Assembly (NCBI GenBank): GCA_011049545.1
Contig: DRHQ01000065.1
Span: forward strand, 1 to 54,120
Direction of reading: 5' to 3'
Source: Candidatus Aminicenantota bacterium
GTDB lineage: Bacteria > Acidobacteriota > Aminicenantia > Aminicenantales > Aminicenantaceae
DNA: 54,120 bases
The notes under the pieces: model-generated
What the model saw: the letters and a program-made list of their open reading frames with translations, nothing else
The model's database searches: none
Told to the model about the DNA's origin: nothing
Translations under genes and position numbers: made by a program
Shown: piece after piece, positions 27,456 to 36,112 of the stretch
How the letters are laid out: each line of letters begins with the position of its first letter
How positions within the stretch are numbered: position 1 is the stretch's first letter

Positions 27456-28487
27456 TTATTTTTTGCTTTCTTTAAATAGTTTCCCCTGAGGGGTGGATGA
27501 AGATAAGAGCCCTAAATGAGTATAAGCCTTTTTCGTCACTCTGCGGCCTCGGGTTGTTCTCTCTAGAAAGCCGATGCGCATCAGAAATGGCTCATAGATA
27601 GATTCAATCGTGTCCTTTTCTTCATCGATTGCTGCAGCAATTGTGTTAATTCCCACCGGACCGCCGCCGAAATTTTCGATGATAGTCAAAAGAATTTTCC
27701 TATCTACTTCGTCCAGGCCGAGGATGTCGACTTCCATCATATCTAACGCATTTGTGGCTTCCTTACCTGTAATTTTTCCCTCGCCCTTTACATCGGCATA
27801 ATCTCTTACTCGCCTTAACAACCTGTTGGCGACTCTGGGGGTTCCCCGGGAGCGATGGGCTATCTGGTCAGCTCCTTTATCATCGATGGCTACCTTAATG
27901 ATTGAAGCAGACCTTTTGATTATCTTCGCTAAATCTTCTTTCCTGTAGTAATCCAGGCGGTGGATGATACCGAATCTTCCCCTTAAAGGAGGGGTTATGC
28001 GGCCAGCGCGGGTAGTTGCGCCGATCAGGGTGAATTTTTTAAGGTGCAATTTGTGACTCCGTGCACTCGGTCCTTGTCCGATAACAATATCCAACCTGAA
28101 ATCTTCCATGGCTGAGTAGAGAATTTCTTCAACCGAAGGGTGGAGGCGGTGAATCTCATCCAGGAAAAGAATTTCTTTCATCTGCAGATTTGAAAGGATA
28201 GCGGAAAGGTCGCCTATCCTTTCGATAACCGGCCCCGATGTGGGCTTTATTCCCACACCCATTTCTTTTGCAATCAGATAGGCAAGGCTGGTTTTTCCCA
28301 ATCCAGGAGGTCCGTAGAGAAGAACATGATCAAGATGCTCATCTCTTTTTTGTGCTGCTTCTATAAAGATCTTCAGGTTTGACTTAACGGTTTCCTGCCC
28401 AACAAACTCTTTGAAGTTTCTGGGCCGGAGACTGTCTTCAAAAAGAAGGTCTTCTTTTGTCTTGACAGGACTGAGAACAGCTTCCAT
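27456..28487 (-). CDS. ruvB: Holliday junction branch migration ATPase RuvB
   Basis: Hexameric DNA motor of about 343 residues that drives branch migration with RuvA. The Walker A box is [12 protein letters not shown] and the Walker B box [10 protein letters not shown]; sensor 1 (IGATTRAG) and the arginine-finger region RGRFG are intact, and the winged-helix C-terminus ([24 protein letters not shown]) is complete. I prefer the ATG at 28487, with AAGGA six bases upstream, over the one two codons earlier. It lies 13 bases after ruvA. Confidence 0.97.
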   Translation of the reverse strand: MEAVLSPVKTKEDLLFEDSLRPRNFKEFVGQETVKSNLKIFIEAAQKRDEHLDHVLLYGPPGLGKTSLAYLIAKEMGVGIKPTSGPVIERIGDLSAILSNLQMKEILFLDEIHRLHPSVEEILYSAMEDFRLDIVIGQGPSARSHKLHLKKFTLIGATTRAGRITPPLRGRFGIIHRLDYYRKEDLAKIIKRSASIIKVAIDDKGADQIAHRSRGTPRVANRLLRRVRDYADVKGEGKITGKEATNALDMMEVDILGLDEVDRKILLTIIENFGGGPVGINTIAAAIDEEKDTIESIYEPFLMRIGFLERTTRGRRVTKKAYTHLGLLSSSTPQGKLFKESKK

Positions 28488-28500
28488 CTTCATTCCTTTT

Positions 28501-29088
28501 TTATATTTTTGCCATTCTTTTCAGGCTTTCTCTGAGAAGTTTTTCGAAGTCCGCATCGGGGGAAAATGTTTTTATGGTCTCCTCCACGATTCTTTCAACT
28601 TCTTTTCTTTTGAAGCCAAGATTCGTAAGGGCTGAGATCACATCCTCTTTTTCCTGGGAGCCCTTAACCTCCAACATCTTTTCTTTTTCTTCGAGTTTTT
28701 CCTGGAGTTCAACGGCAATGCGCAAGGCTGTCTTTTTTCCGATTCCAGGGATGAGAGAAATGCGAGCCACATCGCTTCGTTTGATGGCTTCCTCAAGATC
28801 TGATGCTTCAATTCCGGAGAGAATATTAAGGCTGAGCTTTGGCCCTATCCCTGAAATGCTGATTAATTTGAGAAAGATTTCCCTTTCATCCTTGGATGAA
28901 AATCCATACAGGGAAAGGGAATTGTCTGTAACGTGGGTGTAGATGAAGAGCTCAACTATTTCGTTGAGACCTCCCAGCTTTAAATATGTGGAAAGGGGAA
29001 TCCAGACACAATAACCAACGCCTCCGATATCAAGGACGACCTGCTTGGAAGACTTTTGAATCATGTTTCCTTTAAGATAAGCAATCAT
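28501..29088 (-). CDS. ruvA: Holliday junction-binding protein RuvA
   Basis: RuvA of 195 residues. The N-terminal OB fold ([29 protein letters not shown]) is followed by two helix-hairpin-helix motifs ([18 protein letters not shown] and [19 protein letters not shown]) and the C-terminal domain III that touches RuvB ([18 protein letters not shown]). It forms the tetrameric platform at crossovers. Lies in a ruvC-ruvA-ruvB operon with gaps of about ten bases. Confidence 0.97.
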   Translation of the reverse strand: MIAYLKGNMIQKSSKQVVLDIGGVGYCVWIPLSTYLKLGGLNEIVELFIYTHVTDNSLSLYGFSSKDEREIFLKLISISGIGPKLSLNILSGIEASDLEEAIKRSDVARISLIPGIGKKTALRIAVELQEKLEEKEKMLEVKGSQEKEDVISALTNLGFKRKEVERIVEETIKTFSPDADFEKLLRESLKRMAKI

Positions 29089-29096
29089 TATCTCTT

Positions 29097-29603
29097 TTAC
29101 CTCTCTCCTTCTGATTCCTCTATTTTTTGGTAAAACATTCTCGAGTTTAAATGGCAGAACGCGGTTGCCAGGGCATCCGAAGTGTCTGTCTCAAGCTTCT
29201 TGTCTTTAATGTTGAGCAGTGTTTGAACCATAATCCTCACTTGATTTTTATCAGCATGACCGTAGCCCGTAACCGCTTTTTTTATCTCCAAAGCAGAATA
29301 CTCAAAGAGCGAACAGTTATGGGAAGCAACAGCTACCAAAATAGCGCCTCTTACCTGACCAAGGGTGATAACTGTTTTGATGTTCCGTGCATAAAAAAGA
29401 TTTTCAATGGCCACCTCATCGGGTTCAAATTCCACTATGAGATCATCCATGCGTGATTTTATTTCGTTTATTTTATGGTGGAAGAGCTTCCGGCGAGATG
29501 GTTTGATAACTCCGCAATTAAGGACGGTGTAAGTATTATTGGAGAATTCGATGATGCCGAATCCTGTAGATTGAATACTGGGATCAATTCCAAGGACCCT
29601 CAT
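29097..29603 (-). CDS. ruvC: Holliday junction resolvase RuvC
   Basis: RuvC endonuclease of 168 residues that cuts crossovers symmetrically. The acidic metal site is visible: Asp7 in RVLGIDPS, Glu in EVAIENLFYARN near residue 68, and Asp in the TSDALATAFCH segment near 141-148. The start ATG is poorly served by a ribosome site and follows yebC by 12 bases, suggesting coupled translation. Confidence 0.96.
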   Translation of the reverse strand: MRVLGIDPSIQSTGFGIIEFSNNTYTVLNCGVIKPSRRKLFHHKINEIKSRMDDLIVEFEPDEVAIENLFYARNIKTVITLGQVRGAILVAVASHNCSLFEYSALEIKKAVTGYGHADKNQVRIMVQTLLNIKDKKLETDTSDALATAFCHLNSRMFYQKIEESEGER

Positions 29604-29615
29604 AAAAGTTATTTT

Positions 29616-30365
29616 TTAGCCAGAATATCTGGCAATTTCCTCTTCATCTATATCAAAGTTGGCCCAGACATGTTGAACATCATCATGATCTTCTAGCTCT
29701 TCCATCAGCCGCAGGAGCTGCTGGGCATACTTTCCCTCCAATTTAACATAATTCTGAGGAATATAGCCTAGGTTGGAAGCAGCTAACTCTATGTTTTGTT
29801 CTTTCAGAGCATTGACCACTGATTCATAATTTTCAGGTGAGGTAAAAATTTCGTAGTTGCTGCCGTCCTCCCTTAAATCCTCTGCCCCTGCATCCAAGAC
29901 TATATCTAAGAGCTTATCTTCTGATGCTTTTGCTTGCTCGATAATGATGTATCCTTTGCGTTTGAACATCCAGGCGACACATCCAGATTCGCCGATGCGG
30001 CCATTGTTTTTTGTAAAGACATGCCTTAACTCAGAGATTGCTCTGTTTTTATTGTCAGTTAAAACTTCCACATAGATCGCCACGCCACCTGCACCGTATC
30101 CTTCGTAGACGATCTCTTCGTAGTTTACCCCTTCCAGCTGCCCTGTTCCTTTCAAAATGGCTCTTTTGATGTTATCAGCAGGCATGTTTACTGCCTTGGC
30201 GTCAGCGATAGCTTTTCTTAACCGGGGATTGGTATCCGGATCACCCCCGGCGCTACGCGCAGAAACAGATAATTCACGGATAATTTTCGTGAAGATCTTG
30301 CCTCTTTTGGCGTCATGGGCAGCTTTTTTGTATTTTATAGAGTGCCACTTTGAATGGCCTGACAT
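29616..30365 (-). CDS. yebC: YebC/PmpR-family protein (TACO1-like)
   Basis: YebC-type protein of 249 residues with all three domains: MSGHSKWHSIKYKKAAHDAKRG opening, RLRKAIADAKAVNMPADNIKRAI, and YEGYGAGGVAIYVEVLTDNKNR. Family members act as transcription regulators, and YebC-like proteins also help ribosomes across stalling motifs. AAGGAGAT precedes the ATG. First gene of the yebC-ruvCAB block, a common order. Confidence 0.95.
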   Translation of the reverse strand: MSGHSKWHSIKYKKAAHDAKRGKIFTKIIRELSVSARSAGGDPDTNPRLRKAIADAKAVNMPADNIKRAILKGTGQLEGVNYEEIVYEGYGAGGVAIYVEVLTDNKNRAISELRHVFTKNNGRIGESGCVAWMFKRKGYIIIEQAKASEDKLLDIVLDAGAEDLREDGSNYEIFTSPENYESVVNALKEQNIELAASNLGYIPQNYVKLEGKYAQQLLRLMEELEDHDDVQHVWANFDIDEEEIARYSG

Positions 30366-30659
30366 TTTATCTCCTTCCGATTAAGTCAAAAAAATTCTAA
30401 CATAAATAATGGAGGCTTGCAATAAAGAGAAAGTGTGGATTTGATAAATCAAAGCTATCCATTTTATATAGGCATATCAATGAAGAAATTCAGCTAAAGG
30501 GCGGAGCGAGCTTTGTTAAATTTGTTAAGCAAAAAGTCTAATTCTCAATCTACCTATTGAGATTATCTAATATATAGCATATATAAGTTGAGAAACTGGA
30601 AGAAAAATAAAGTAGGGTAAAAAATATTATTTTTCGCCTGGTAATATAGAACGAGAAAT
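30366..30659. other. Divergent intergenic region between yebC and the CDF-like gene
   Basis: Contains the start regions of two divergent transcripts. It is AT-rich; near 30537-30590 a weak dyad (TCAATCTACC...TATTGAGATTA) and TATATA runs occur. I cannot place either promoter with confidence and see no RNA gene. Confidence 0.3.
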
Positions 30660-31259
30660 ATGGAAAAATTATACAGAAAAGGTCTTCGCCTCGAATATTT
30701 TACTGTAGCCTATAACATTATTGAGGCTATTGTATCAATTGTATTTGGCAAAATTGCAAACAGCATAGCCCTGGTTGGGTTTGGCTTGGACAGCATAGTG
30801 GAGTCATTATCAGGCTTTGTTTTGATCTGGCGGCTGAGACAACACAAAAAGATCTCAAAAGAAGAAGAGGAAAAGATAGAAAAGAGAGCGATGAAGTTTG
30901 TGGCCTTGACTTTCTTCATACTCGGTCTTTATGTCCTATTCCATTCTATAAAGAAATTGGTTTTCAAGGAAATCCCTGATCCTTCTTTACCGGGAATAAT
31001 AATAGCTTCTATTTCGATTGTCGTTATGCCCGTATTGACCATGCAGAAGTATAAGACAGGCGTACAGATTAAGAGCAGGGCATTAATTGCTGATTCTAAG
31101 GAAACTTTGGCCTGTGCCTTTCTCTCTGTAGCACTGCTTATAGGATTAGGATTGAATTATTTGACTGGTTTCTGGCAGGCAGACCCGATAGTAGGCTTCA
31201 TAATCGTAGTATTTTTATTTAAAGAGGGAATAGAAGGCTGGAAAGAATCAAGAGAATAA
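30660..31259 (+). CDS. Cation diffusion facilitator-like membrane protein, transmembrane domain only
   Basis: Integral membrane protein of 199 residues resembling the six-helix part of CDF transporters. The second-helix region GFGLDSIVESLSG and the fifth-helix region ALIADSKETLACAF correspond to the places of the metal-binding HxxxD pairs, here with altered residues, as in a divergent CDF subgroup. The cytoplasmic metal-sensing domain of full CDF proteins (normally about 90 residues) is absent. The metal is unknown. It begins a run of ion and metal genes; no operon partner on its strand. Confidence 0.7.
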   Translation: MEKLYRKGLRLEYFTVAYNIIEAIVSIVFGKIANSIALVGFGLDSIVESLSGFVLIWRLRQHKKISKEEEEKIEKRAMKFVALTFFILGLYVLFHSIKKLVFKEIPDPSLPGIIIASISIVVMPVLTMQKYKTGVQIKSRALIADSKETLACAFLSVALLIGLGLNYLTGFWQADPIVGFIIVVFLFKEGIEGWKESRE

Positions 31260-31282
31260 GGATGCAATAATTGGAGCCTTTA

Positions 31283-32323
31283 TCAATATTTTTTCTTGAG
31301 CTCTTGCTTGCATTTGGTAAAGCCACCCATTATCTGGGGATCTTTTTTAACCATGCTTCTGAAAATGAACGGAAAGATTATGGTCGTCGTTAAGGCCATC
31401 ATGACCAAGCTAGAATAAACATGGGCATTTACCAACCCTGCCTGGAGTGAGAGATAGGCTATAGCTAATTCAACAGCTCCTCGACTATTCATTCCCCAGC
31501 CTACTAAATAGAGCTGTTTCCAGCTCAGCCCAGTGAAAGGCTTGGCAGACAAACTTCCTGCTATTTTTCCCGCAATGGCTACTATGACAATCACTATTAG
31601 TAACCAGGGATCAAGGGCCAGGGATTGAAAGTTGAAGTGAATTCCCATCCCGATAAAGAAAAAAGGGACGAGAAAAAGAAGCAATAATTTCTCGATATAA
31701 GTAATTAAGGGTTTCTCTCGTCCTATGAGTCCGTGGACTAGAATACCAAAAAAAAACGCTGAAATGGCAATAATTGTGTTCGCGAATTCTTTTGTGGCGA
31801 TATTCCCTATAAAGAGATAGCTCACCAAAGCAAATAGTAAGAGTCCTAGAATGTCATCTATAATGCCTGCTCCCATCATTAGCGACCCGACTCGTGTATT
31901 GAGCTTATTAAGTTCAAGTAGCACTCTTGCTTTAGTTGCTTCGGCTGTTATAGCCATGCTTATGCCAATAGCAAGAGATGTGAATGTAGAAAAACCTAGA
32001 GCGAGGGAAACCGAAACTCCCAACAAAAACGGAATGATTGCAGCGAAAAAAGCGACCGCTGCTGCTTCTTTTCTTTCTTCATAAAGTAGACACCAGGATA
32101 TTTCCATTCCTGCAAGGAACATTAAAGTAAAAAAGCCAAAATCGCCCAACATTAGGATAAAACCAGTGTTTGGTTCCAAAATAATGCTCTTTACAAAGGG
32201 TGAACCCAAAATGATTCCACCCACAATCAAACCAACAACCGAGGATGAGTTTAGTTTTTTGGCTAGAAAAGTAAACAAAAAGGAAACTATAAGACAAATG
32301 ATTAAAGTGATGATTAGTGTCAT
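31283..32323 (-). CDS. CPA2-family cation:proton antiporter (Na+/H+ exchanger domain)
   Basis: Integral membrane protein of 346 residues with about ten or more helices. The unwound-helix region GSLMMGAGIIDDILGLLLFALV carries the Asp-Asp-type ion site of CPA2 exchangers, and GMNSRGAVELAIAYLSLQAG the conserved late helix. It ends shortly after the exchanger domain, with no TrkA-N or other regulatory domain as in KefB. Ion specificity cannot be assigned. Convergent with the CDF-like gene, with 23 bases between stops. Confidence 0.82.
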   Translation of the reverse strand: MTLIITLIICLIVSFLFTFLAKKLNSSSVVGLIVGGIILGSPFVKSIILEPNTGFILMLGDFGFFTLMFLAGMEISWCLLYEERKEAAAVAFFAAIIPFLLGVSVSLALGFSTFTSLAIGISMAITAEATKARVLLELNKLNTRVGSLMMGAGIIDDILGLLLFALVSYLFIGNIATKEFANTIIAISAFFFGILVHGLIGREKPLITYIEKLLLLFLVPFFFIGMGIHFNFQSLALDPWLLIVIVIVAIAGKIAGSLSAKPFTGLSWKQLYLVGWGMNSRGAVELAIAYLSLQAGLVNAHVYSSLVMMALTTTIIFPFIFRSMVKKDPQIMGGFTKCKQELKKKY

Positions 32324-32457
32324 AGGCGGTAACTAATTAGTTATATTAACAGTAGGCGCTATTTTTTTATAGGCTTAGATCATTAAATAGTCAATCATTC
32401 AATTAGGATTATCGAAAATGTTATAAATAATATTTTGTCAAATTAGGCAAAAAATAG

Positions 32458-32907
32458 TCAGGATAGCTGCTTTCTGATGATGAACACCAGAATGGGAGGA
32501 ATGATTATCCACTGGATAAGAGGGACAATGCCGACGTCAATATAAGGGATAACAGGCATGAGATCGGAATAGGCCCATAGCTTATTCAAGGAAACATTCT
32601 TTATCTCGCTGAATATTGTGTAGCTGACTCCAAAAGCAACGAACAAGAGTAGTTTTCCCTTTGTGAGATTTAGGAACCAGATTCTGCTTTTTGAGATTAA
32701 AGCAACTAACCAGAAGCTTCCGAGGGAAATCATCACATCCCCTAAGGTGCAGTGGAACCTGTACCATATGATAGTTTTGATCTTATCGCTTATATCGAGG
32801 AAAAAAGGAGTCTGCAGCACTTCCCAGGCAAAATTAAGCAGAAAGGCGAAGAAAGCTATATTCAGCTCGGAGATCGAGGTCAATCTTTTCATCCTCTGAA
32901 TTTTCAT
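32458..32907 (-). CDS. Conserved integral membrane protein of unknown function
   Basis: Predicted four- to five-helix membrane protein of 149 residues. Polar residues inside the helices, NFAWEVLQTPFF near the N-terminus, FHCTLGDVMISLGSFW, and YSDLMPVIPYIDVGIVPLIQW near the C-terminus, look conserved in a family I have seen only as hypothetical proteins. No catalytic or metal motif can be named. Ribosome site is weak. It is divergent from the promoter at 32951. Confidence 0.55.
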   Translation of the reverse strand: MKIQRMKRLTSISELNIAFFAFLLNFAWEVLQTPFFLDISDKIKTIIWYRFHCTLGDVMISLGSFWLVALISKSRIWFLNLTKGKLLLFVAFGVSYTIFSEIKNVSLNKLWAYSDLMPVIPYIDVGIVPLIQWIIIPPILVFIIRKQLS

Positions 32908-32950
32908 ATTCCCAAAATATTTTTTAATATCATACGCAAAAAGAAAGAGA

Positions 32951-32978
32951 TTGACAAATTCTATAATTTCTATATAAT
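32951..32978 (+). promoter_or_regulatory. Sigma-70-type promoter upstream of the AhpD-like gene
   Basis: TTGACA at 32951-32956 and TATAAT at 32973-32978 are 16 bases apart. Just downstream, at 32987-33006, the sequence GTATACCCTGGTATGGTATT resembles a diverged CsoR-type operator, placed where a repressor could block transcription. Confidence 0.55.
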
Positions 32979-33013
32979 TGTAATAGTATACCCTGGTATG
33001 GTATTAGAGGGTG

Positions 33014-33077
33014 TCATCTTAAAAGAGTAAAATACTGAGGAGTAAACCTTCAAAACCAATATTTTTAAGTTTTGTTT
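33014..33077 (+). pseudogene. Duplicated 5' end of the downstream beta-barrel gene
   Basis: This 64-base segment aligns without gaps to 33679-33742, which holds the ribosome site and first 14 codons of the outer-membrane gene; both contain GAGGAGTAAACCTTC and AGTTTTGTTT. The ATG has become CTG-like (ACTGAGG instead of CATGAGG) and the frame soon closes. The AhpD-like gene lies between the copies. Confidence 0.8.
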
Positions 33078-33184
33078 AAAAGTCAAGAACCTTTCACACG
33101 GCTCAGCTTACTCGTTAGGCGGTCGGTATAGAAAGGTTGAGTATCTCGAAAAGTAAAGCTAATTAATTATTTGAGGAGGTGAAA

Positions 33185-33622
33185 ATGTCTAGTGATTATA
33201 AAACGGATAGAGCATCTGTCCAGGTAGTTATAGAAAAAGAAGCCACCGGAAAAGTCAAAGATATTTACAAGGAAATTCAAAAAACCTTAGGAATTGATTT
33301 TGTGCCTAATATGTATAAGGCTTTGGCCGGTAATCCGGACTATCTGGAGATGACCTGGAAAAAAGTGCAGATGGTGATGGGTGTAGATGGGAAGTTAGGC
33401 AGAAAAACGAAAGAAATCGTGGCGCTGACAGTATCAATCATGAGTGGCTGTGAGTATTGTACCAGCGTCTACAACGAAGCAGTAAAATATGCCGGCTTGG
33501 ATGATGATGCCTTGCTTGAGCTATATGCGGTGATTGATCTTTATTCAGGTCTCAACAGGCTTAACATTGGATTGCAGACCAAGATGGATGAAAAACCCTG
33601 GCATGGTTGTGGAGGAGGTTGA
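33185..33622 (+). CDS. AhpD-like/carboxymuconolactone decarboxylase family protein
   Basis: Helical protein of 145 residues with the AhpD-like fold. The redox pair is Cys-x-x-Cys in MSGCEYCTSVYNEAVKYAG; the third residue of the usual relay is Asn-Glu instead of His. Members reduce peroxiredoxins, remove peroxides or act as gamma-carboxymuconolactone decarboxylases; the CxxC form argues for the redox role. It ends with a possible metal-binding WHGCGGG tail. ATG 33185 is chosen since GAGGAGGTG lies five bases before. The promoter at 32951 probably drives it together with the beta-barrel gene. Confidence 0.8.
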   Translation: MSSDYKTDRASVQVVIEKEATGKVKDIYKEIQKTLGIDFVPNMYKALAGNPDYLEMTWKKVQMVMGVDGKLGRKTKEIVALTVSIMSGCEYCTSVYNEAVKYAGLDDDALLELYAVIDLYSGLNRLNIGLQTKMDEKPWHGCGGG

Positions 33623-33645
33623 AATACTTAACCTAGGCCCCGAGG

Positions 33646-33665
33646 CGGCCAGAATTCTGTGGCCG
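33646..33665 (+). terminator. GC-rich hairpin between the AhpD-like and beta-barrel genes
   Basis: CGGCCA and TGGCCG flank a short loop containing GAATTC. There is no T-run, so it may be an attenuator or an RNA-stability structure rather than a terminator. Confidence 0.3.
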
Positions 33666-33699
33666 ATATTTACAGGTTTCATTTTAAAGGAATAAAATC

Positions 33700-34488
33700 A
33701 TGAGGAGTAAACCTTCGAAGCCAATATTTTTTAGTTTTGTTTCTCTTGTATTTCTTTTTTTCTTAGGAAGAGTAATGATTTATGCTGAGCCAGGTCAGGA
33801 AATGTCTTCTGCAGGTTTGAGTCGAGTTAAATTTTCTCTTGAGGGAGGTTATGCTCATTCTGAGGGCCGGGGTGGGATGGTTGATGTAAAAGCAGAAATT
33901 CAATTTAGCCTTGCTTCGAATATCAGAATTGGTTTGGGCATCGGTTATTTGAGTGACATCGATAGCATGCACATGGGCGGAAATGTTGGAGGCATATCAG
34001 GTGGCATGATGGGCGGCCAAACGGGTGGTTTTTCTGGACATAGTCATGATTTTAGAGCTGTCCCTCTTACCTTAAGTTTATACTATGTTCTCCCCGTAAA
34101 TAATAAGCTAAATATTTTTATGGTCGGAGGAGGGGGGTATTATTTGAGCTCTTTCAGGGATATATCCACTCAGGAAGAAAATGGCTTTGGGCCCCATGCT
34201 GGCTTTGGATTTGAGCTTGAAATTGCTGATAGAATTAAGATCGTAGCCGAGGGCATCTACCGTTTCGTCAATCTAAAGGGATTTACAGGCGAATTACATC
34301 CGGGTTTTAGAGAAGGAATGGAAGGTGAAGAGCATGAGGAAGGATTCTGGCATTACAATCATAGTCAGGGAGAATATCATTTTCACAATTCTTATGAAGA
34401 TCAAGCCCAAATGATGATAGATTCTCCTCCCTACAATATCAGCCTAAATGGATTCAGTCTCCGCGCAGGAATAAAGTTCAGGTTTTAA
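33700..34488 (+). CDS. Outer-membrane beta-barrel protein, Met/His-rich
   Basis: Exported barrel protein of 262 residues. A signal peptide (FFSFVSLVFLFFLGRVMIYA) is followed by alternating amphipathic strands and ends in GFSLRAGIKFRF with a terminal Phe, the usual BAM signal. Two loops are unusual: a Gly/Met-rich one (MHMGGNVGGISGGMMGGQTG) followed by GHSHDF, and a loop rich in His and Glu (EGEEHEEGFWHYNHSQG). They could bind copper or another soft metal, fitting the neighbourhood. AAAGGAAT precedes the ATG. No exact homologue family is recognised. Confidence 0.75.
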   Translation: MRSKPSKPIFFSFVSLVFLFFLGRVMIYAEPGQEMSSAGLSRVKFSLEGGYAHSEGRGGMVDVKAEIQFSLASNIRIGLGIGYLSDIDSMHMGGNVGGISGGMMGGQTGGFSGHSHDFRAVPLTLSLYYVLPVNNKLNIFMVGGGGYYLSSFRDISTQEENGFGPHAGFGFELEIADRIKIVAEGIYRFVNLKGFTGELHPGFREGMEGEEHEEGFWHYNHSQGEYHFHNSYEDQAQMMIDSPPYNISLNGFSLRAGIKFRF

Positions 34489-34588
34489 AGAAAACTTACT
34501 TTCTAAAGAGCCGTCTTAATTCTTAGCGGATAGATCATAAGGACTAATGGCGGCTTACGAATTTAATTCGTTACAATTTATGTATTCA

Positions 34589-34611
34589 GTCTCCTGTCTC
34601 TATCAGGAGAC
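34589..34611 (+). terminator. Hairpin after the beta-barrel gene
   Basis: GTCTCCTG and CAGGAGAC form a perfect 8-bp stem with a 7-base loop, then AAAATTACCTTTTG. Its place about 100 bases after the stop and before the next promoter suits a terminator, though the T-run is weak. Confidence 0.55.
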
Positions 34612-34715
34612 AAAATTACCTTTTGTATTAATTATAGGCTAGTTCCTTTTAAGATTAGTGGCTTGAAGAAAATTAAGCGATCAGCTGGGTGAAAAAAAAT
34701 TTATTTAAAAAAAGC

Positions 34716-34745
34716 TTGACATACCATAGGGGGGTATACTATATT
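34716..34745 (+). promoter_or_regulatory. CsoR-type promoter-operator 1 (SHOCT/PII/HMA operon)
   Basis: TTGACA at 34716-34721 and TATATT at 34740-34745 are 18 bases apart. The spacer is filled by ATACCATAGGGGGGTAT, a G-tract palindrome of the kind bound by CsoR-family repressors. The same arrangement recurs at 47130 and 48152, the latter in front of csoR. Confidence 0.8.
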
Positions 34746-34820
34746 ATATATAGAGGCTGAGATGAGAAATAATGAAAAGAATATATGGAATAAAAAAATT
34801 AAAAATAAGGAGGTAGTCCG

Positions 34821-35042
34821 ATGATGTGGGGAAACCAAGGATTCATGGGAGGATTTATGTGGATTTTTTGGATTGCAATAATCGTTGGCATAATCCTTCT
34901 CGCAAAGTGGATAGTCCAGCAGAACAGACCAGGTGGACAACAGCAGGGAGAGGACCCTGTAGAAATATTGAAGAAGAGATATGCCCGAGGGGAAATTGAT
35001 AAAGAAGAGTTCGAACAGAAAAAGAAAGATTTGCTATCTTGA
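34821..35042 (+). CDS. Small SHOCT-domain membrane protein
   Basis: Protein of 73 residues: one membrane helix (FMWIFWIAIIVGIILLAKWI) and a C-terminal SHOCT domain, DPVEILKKRYARGEIDKEEFEQ. SHOCT domains are short helical oligomerisation or interaction modules. The Met-rich N-terminus (MMWGNQGFMGGFMW) may touch copper. AAGGAGG precedes the ATG. First gene behind the CsoR-type promoter, so copper control is likely; its own function is unknown. Confidence 0.8.
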   Translation: MMWGNQGFMGGFMWIFWIAIIVGIILLAKWIVQQNRPGGQQQGEDPVEILKKRYARGEIDKEEFEQKKKDLLS

Positions 35043-35100
35043 GAACTTGGCCTGTTTTTGAAAAATAATAGATCAGATCGGATATAAAAGGAGGCCATTC

Positions 35101-35460
35101 ATGAAATTACTCACGGCTTACGTAAGAACCTTTATAGCTGATAGAGTAATAAATGCTTTGAAAGAATTGAAGGCGCCCAGAATCAGCGCCATTAATGTTA
35201 AAGCCTTGGGGGATGAGATTCAACCAGATCAGCTTGAGATATCGGCAGAGCTGGGCTCCACATACACCACAATGGTAAAGATAGAGCTTATTTGTACAGA
35301 TGAGTGTGTCGAGAGAGTCAAAAAGGTAATATTAAAACAGGCGAGAACCGGATACAAGGGAGATGGATTAATTACAATCTCTCCTGTGGAAGAAGCTATA
35401 AGCATCAGGACCAGCAAAAATGGAATACTGCCTTGTGGCTGTGATATCTCGAATAGCTGA
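35101..35460 (+). CDS. PII-like signalling protein, heavy-metal-associated group
   Basis: Small PII-fold protein of 119 residues. The C-terminal signature RTGYKGDGLITISPVEEAISIRT is close to that of GlnB/GlnK, but the T-loop region lacks the GlnB tyrosine context, and the tail has a CGC pair (LPCGCDIS) that could bind metal. A PII branch called PII-NG is known to sit near heavy-metal efflux genes, and this fits its setting between a SHOCT protein and an HMA-like protein behind a CsoR-type promoter. It probably senses a small ligand or metal rather than nitrogen. AAAGGAGG precedes the ATG. Confidence 0.72.
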   Translation: MKLLTAYVRTFIADRVINALKELKAPRISAINVKALGDEIQPDQLEISAELGSTYTTMVKIELICTDECVERVKKVILKQARTGYKGDGLITISPVEEAISIRTSKNGILPCGCDISNS

Positions 35461-35546
35461 TTTGATATATGAAGCCTGCTCAATTAGCTAATTAGCCATA
35501 TTTAATCAGGACATGAATAAATTTTAGGTAAGGGAGGTGGCTTGAA

Positions 35547-35903
35547 ATGGAAGGGCCCTTTATAAAAAAAAGGAAGATTGCATTTGCCGGGATAAAAGAC
35601 CAAGGGAACGCGAACAGGATAAAAGAGTACCTGAATAAGAAAACAGGAATGATCGCAGTAGATGTCGAAAGTCAAAAGGGGTTTGTAGGAGTCGAATATG
35701 ACCTTAGGAAAATAAACTTTGAGACGATCGAGAGATCCATAGAAGAGTTGGGCTTTAACTTATCTCAGGAAATTACAGAGAAGTTTAAAAGGGGAATGGC
35801 TAAATTTACAGAGCAGAACGAGTTGGACAACTTAACTGCAGTTCCCTCATCCTGCTGCGAAGACCCTAAAGAGATCTCTCATAATGCGAATAGACATGGT
35901 TGA
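35547..35903 (+). CDS. HMA-like protein lacking the CxxC motif
   Basis: Protein of 118 residues. Residues about 9-75 follow the beta-alpha-beta-beta-alpha-beta pattern of heavy-metal-associated domains (RKIAFAGIKDQGNANRIKEY, IAVDVESQKGFVGVEYD, ETIERSIEELGF), but the metal loop where CxxC should lie reads GIKDQGNA. A C-terminal tail contains SSCCED and several His/Asn residues, which may be an alternative site. AGGGAGG precedes the ATG. Third gene of the operon behind the CsoR-type promoter. The HMA relation is inferred from the pattern only. Confidence 0.55.
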   Translation: MEGPFIKKRKIAFAGIKDQGNANRIKEYLNKKTGMIAVDVESQKGFVGVEYDLRKINFETIERSIEELGFNLSQEITEKFKRGMAKFTEQNELDNLTAVPSSCCEDPKEISHNANRHG

Positions 35904-36112
35904 TTGAACTTGAAAAGGGAAAAAAACTAAAGGAAATAAATTTCTTTGATGATAAATTAGCATTAGAATTTACAAAAGAGGGAAGATGAGTCTACCTGGA
36001 TAGAAAAAAGTAAACAGGCGAGAGTTTCTTTTTTCTCTGGAATCGGAGCTGCATCATTTTATACGGTTTATCTCAAACAAAATCACAACGCCTCAGAAAG
36101 GATAAGTTACTC

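Noticed and set aside
35904..36110. Coding-like stretch ending LALEFTKEGR after the HMA-like gene
   Set aside because: About 30 codons, no start or ribosome site, no recognised family.
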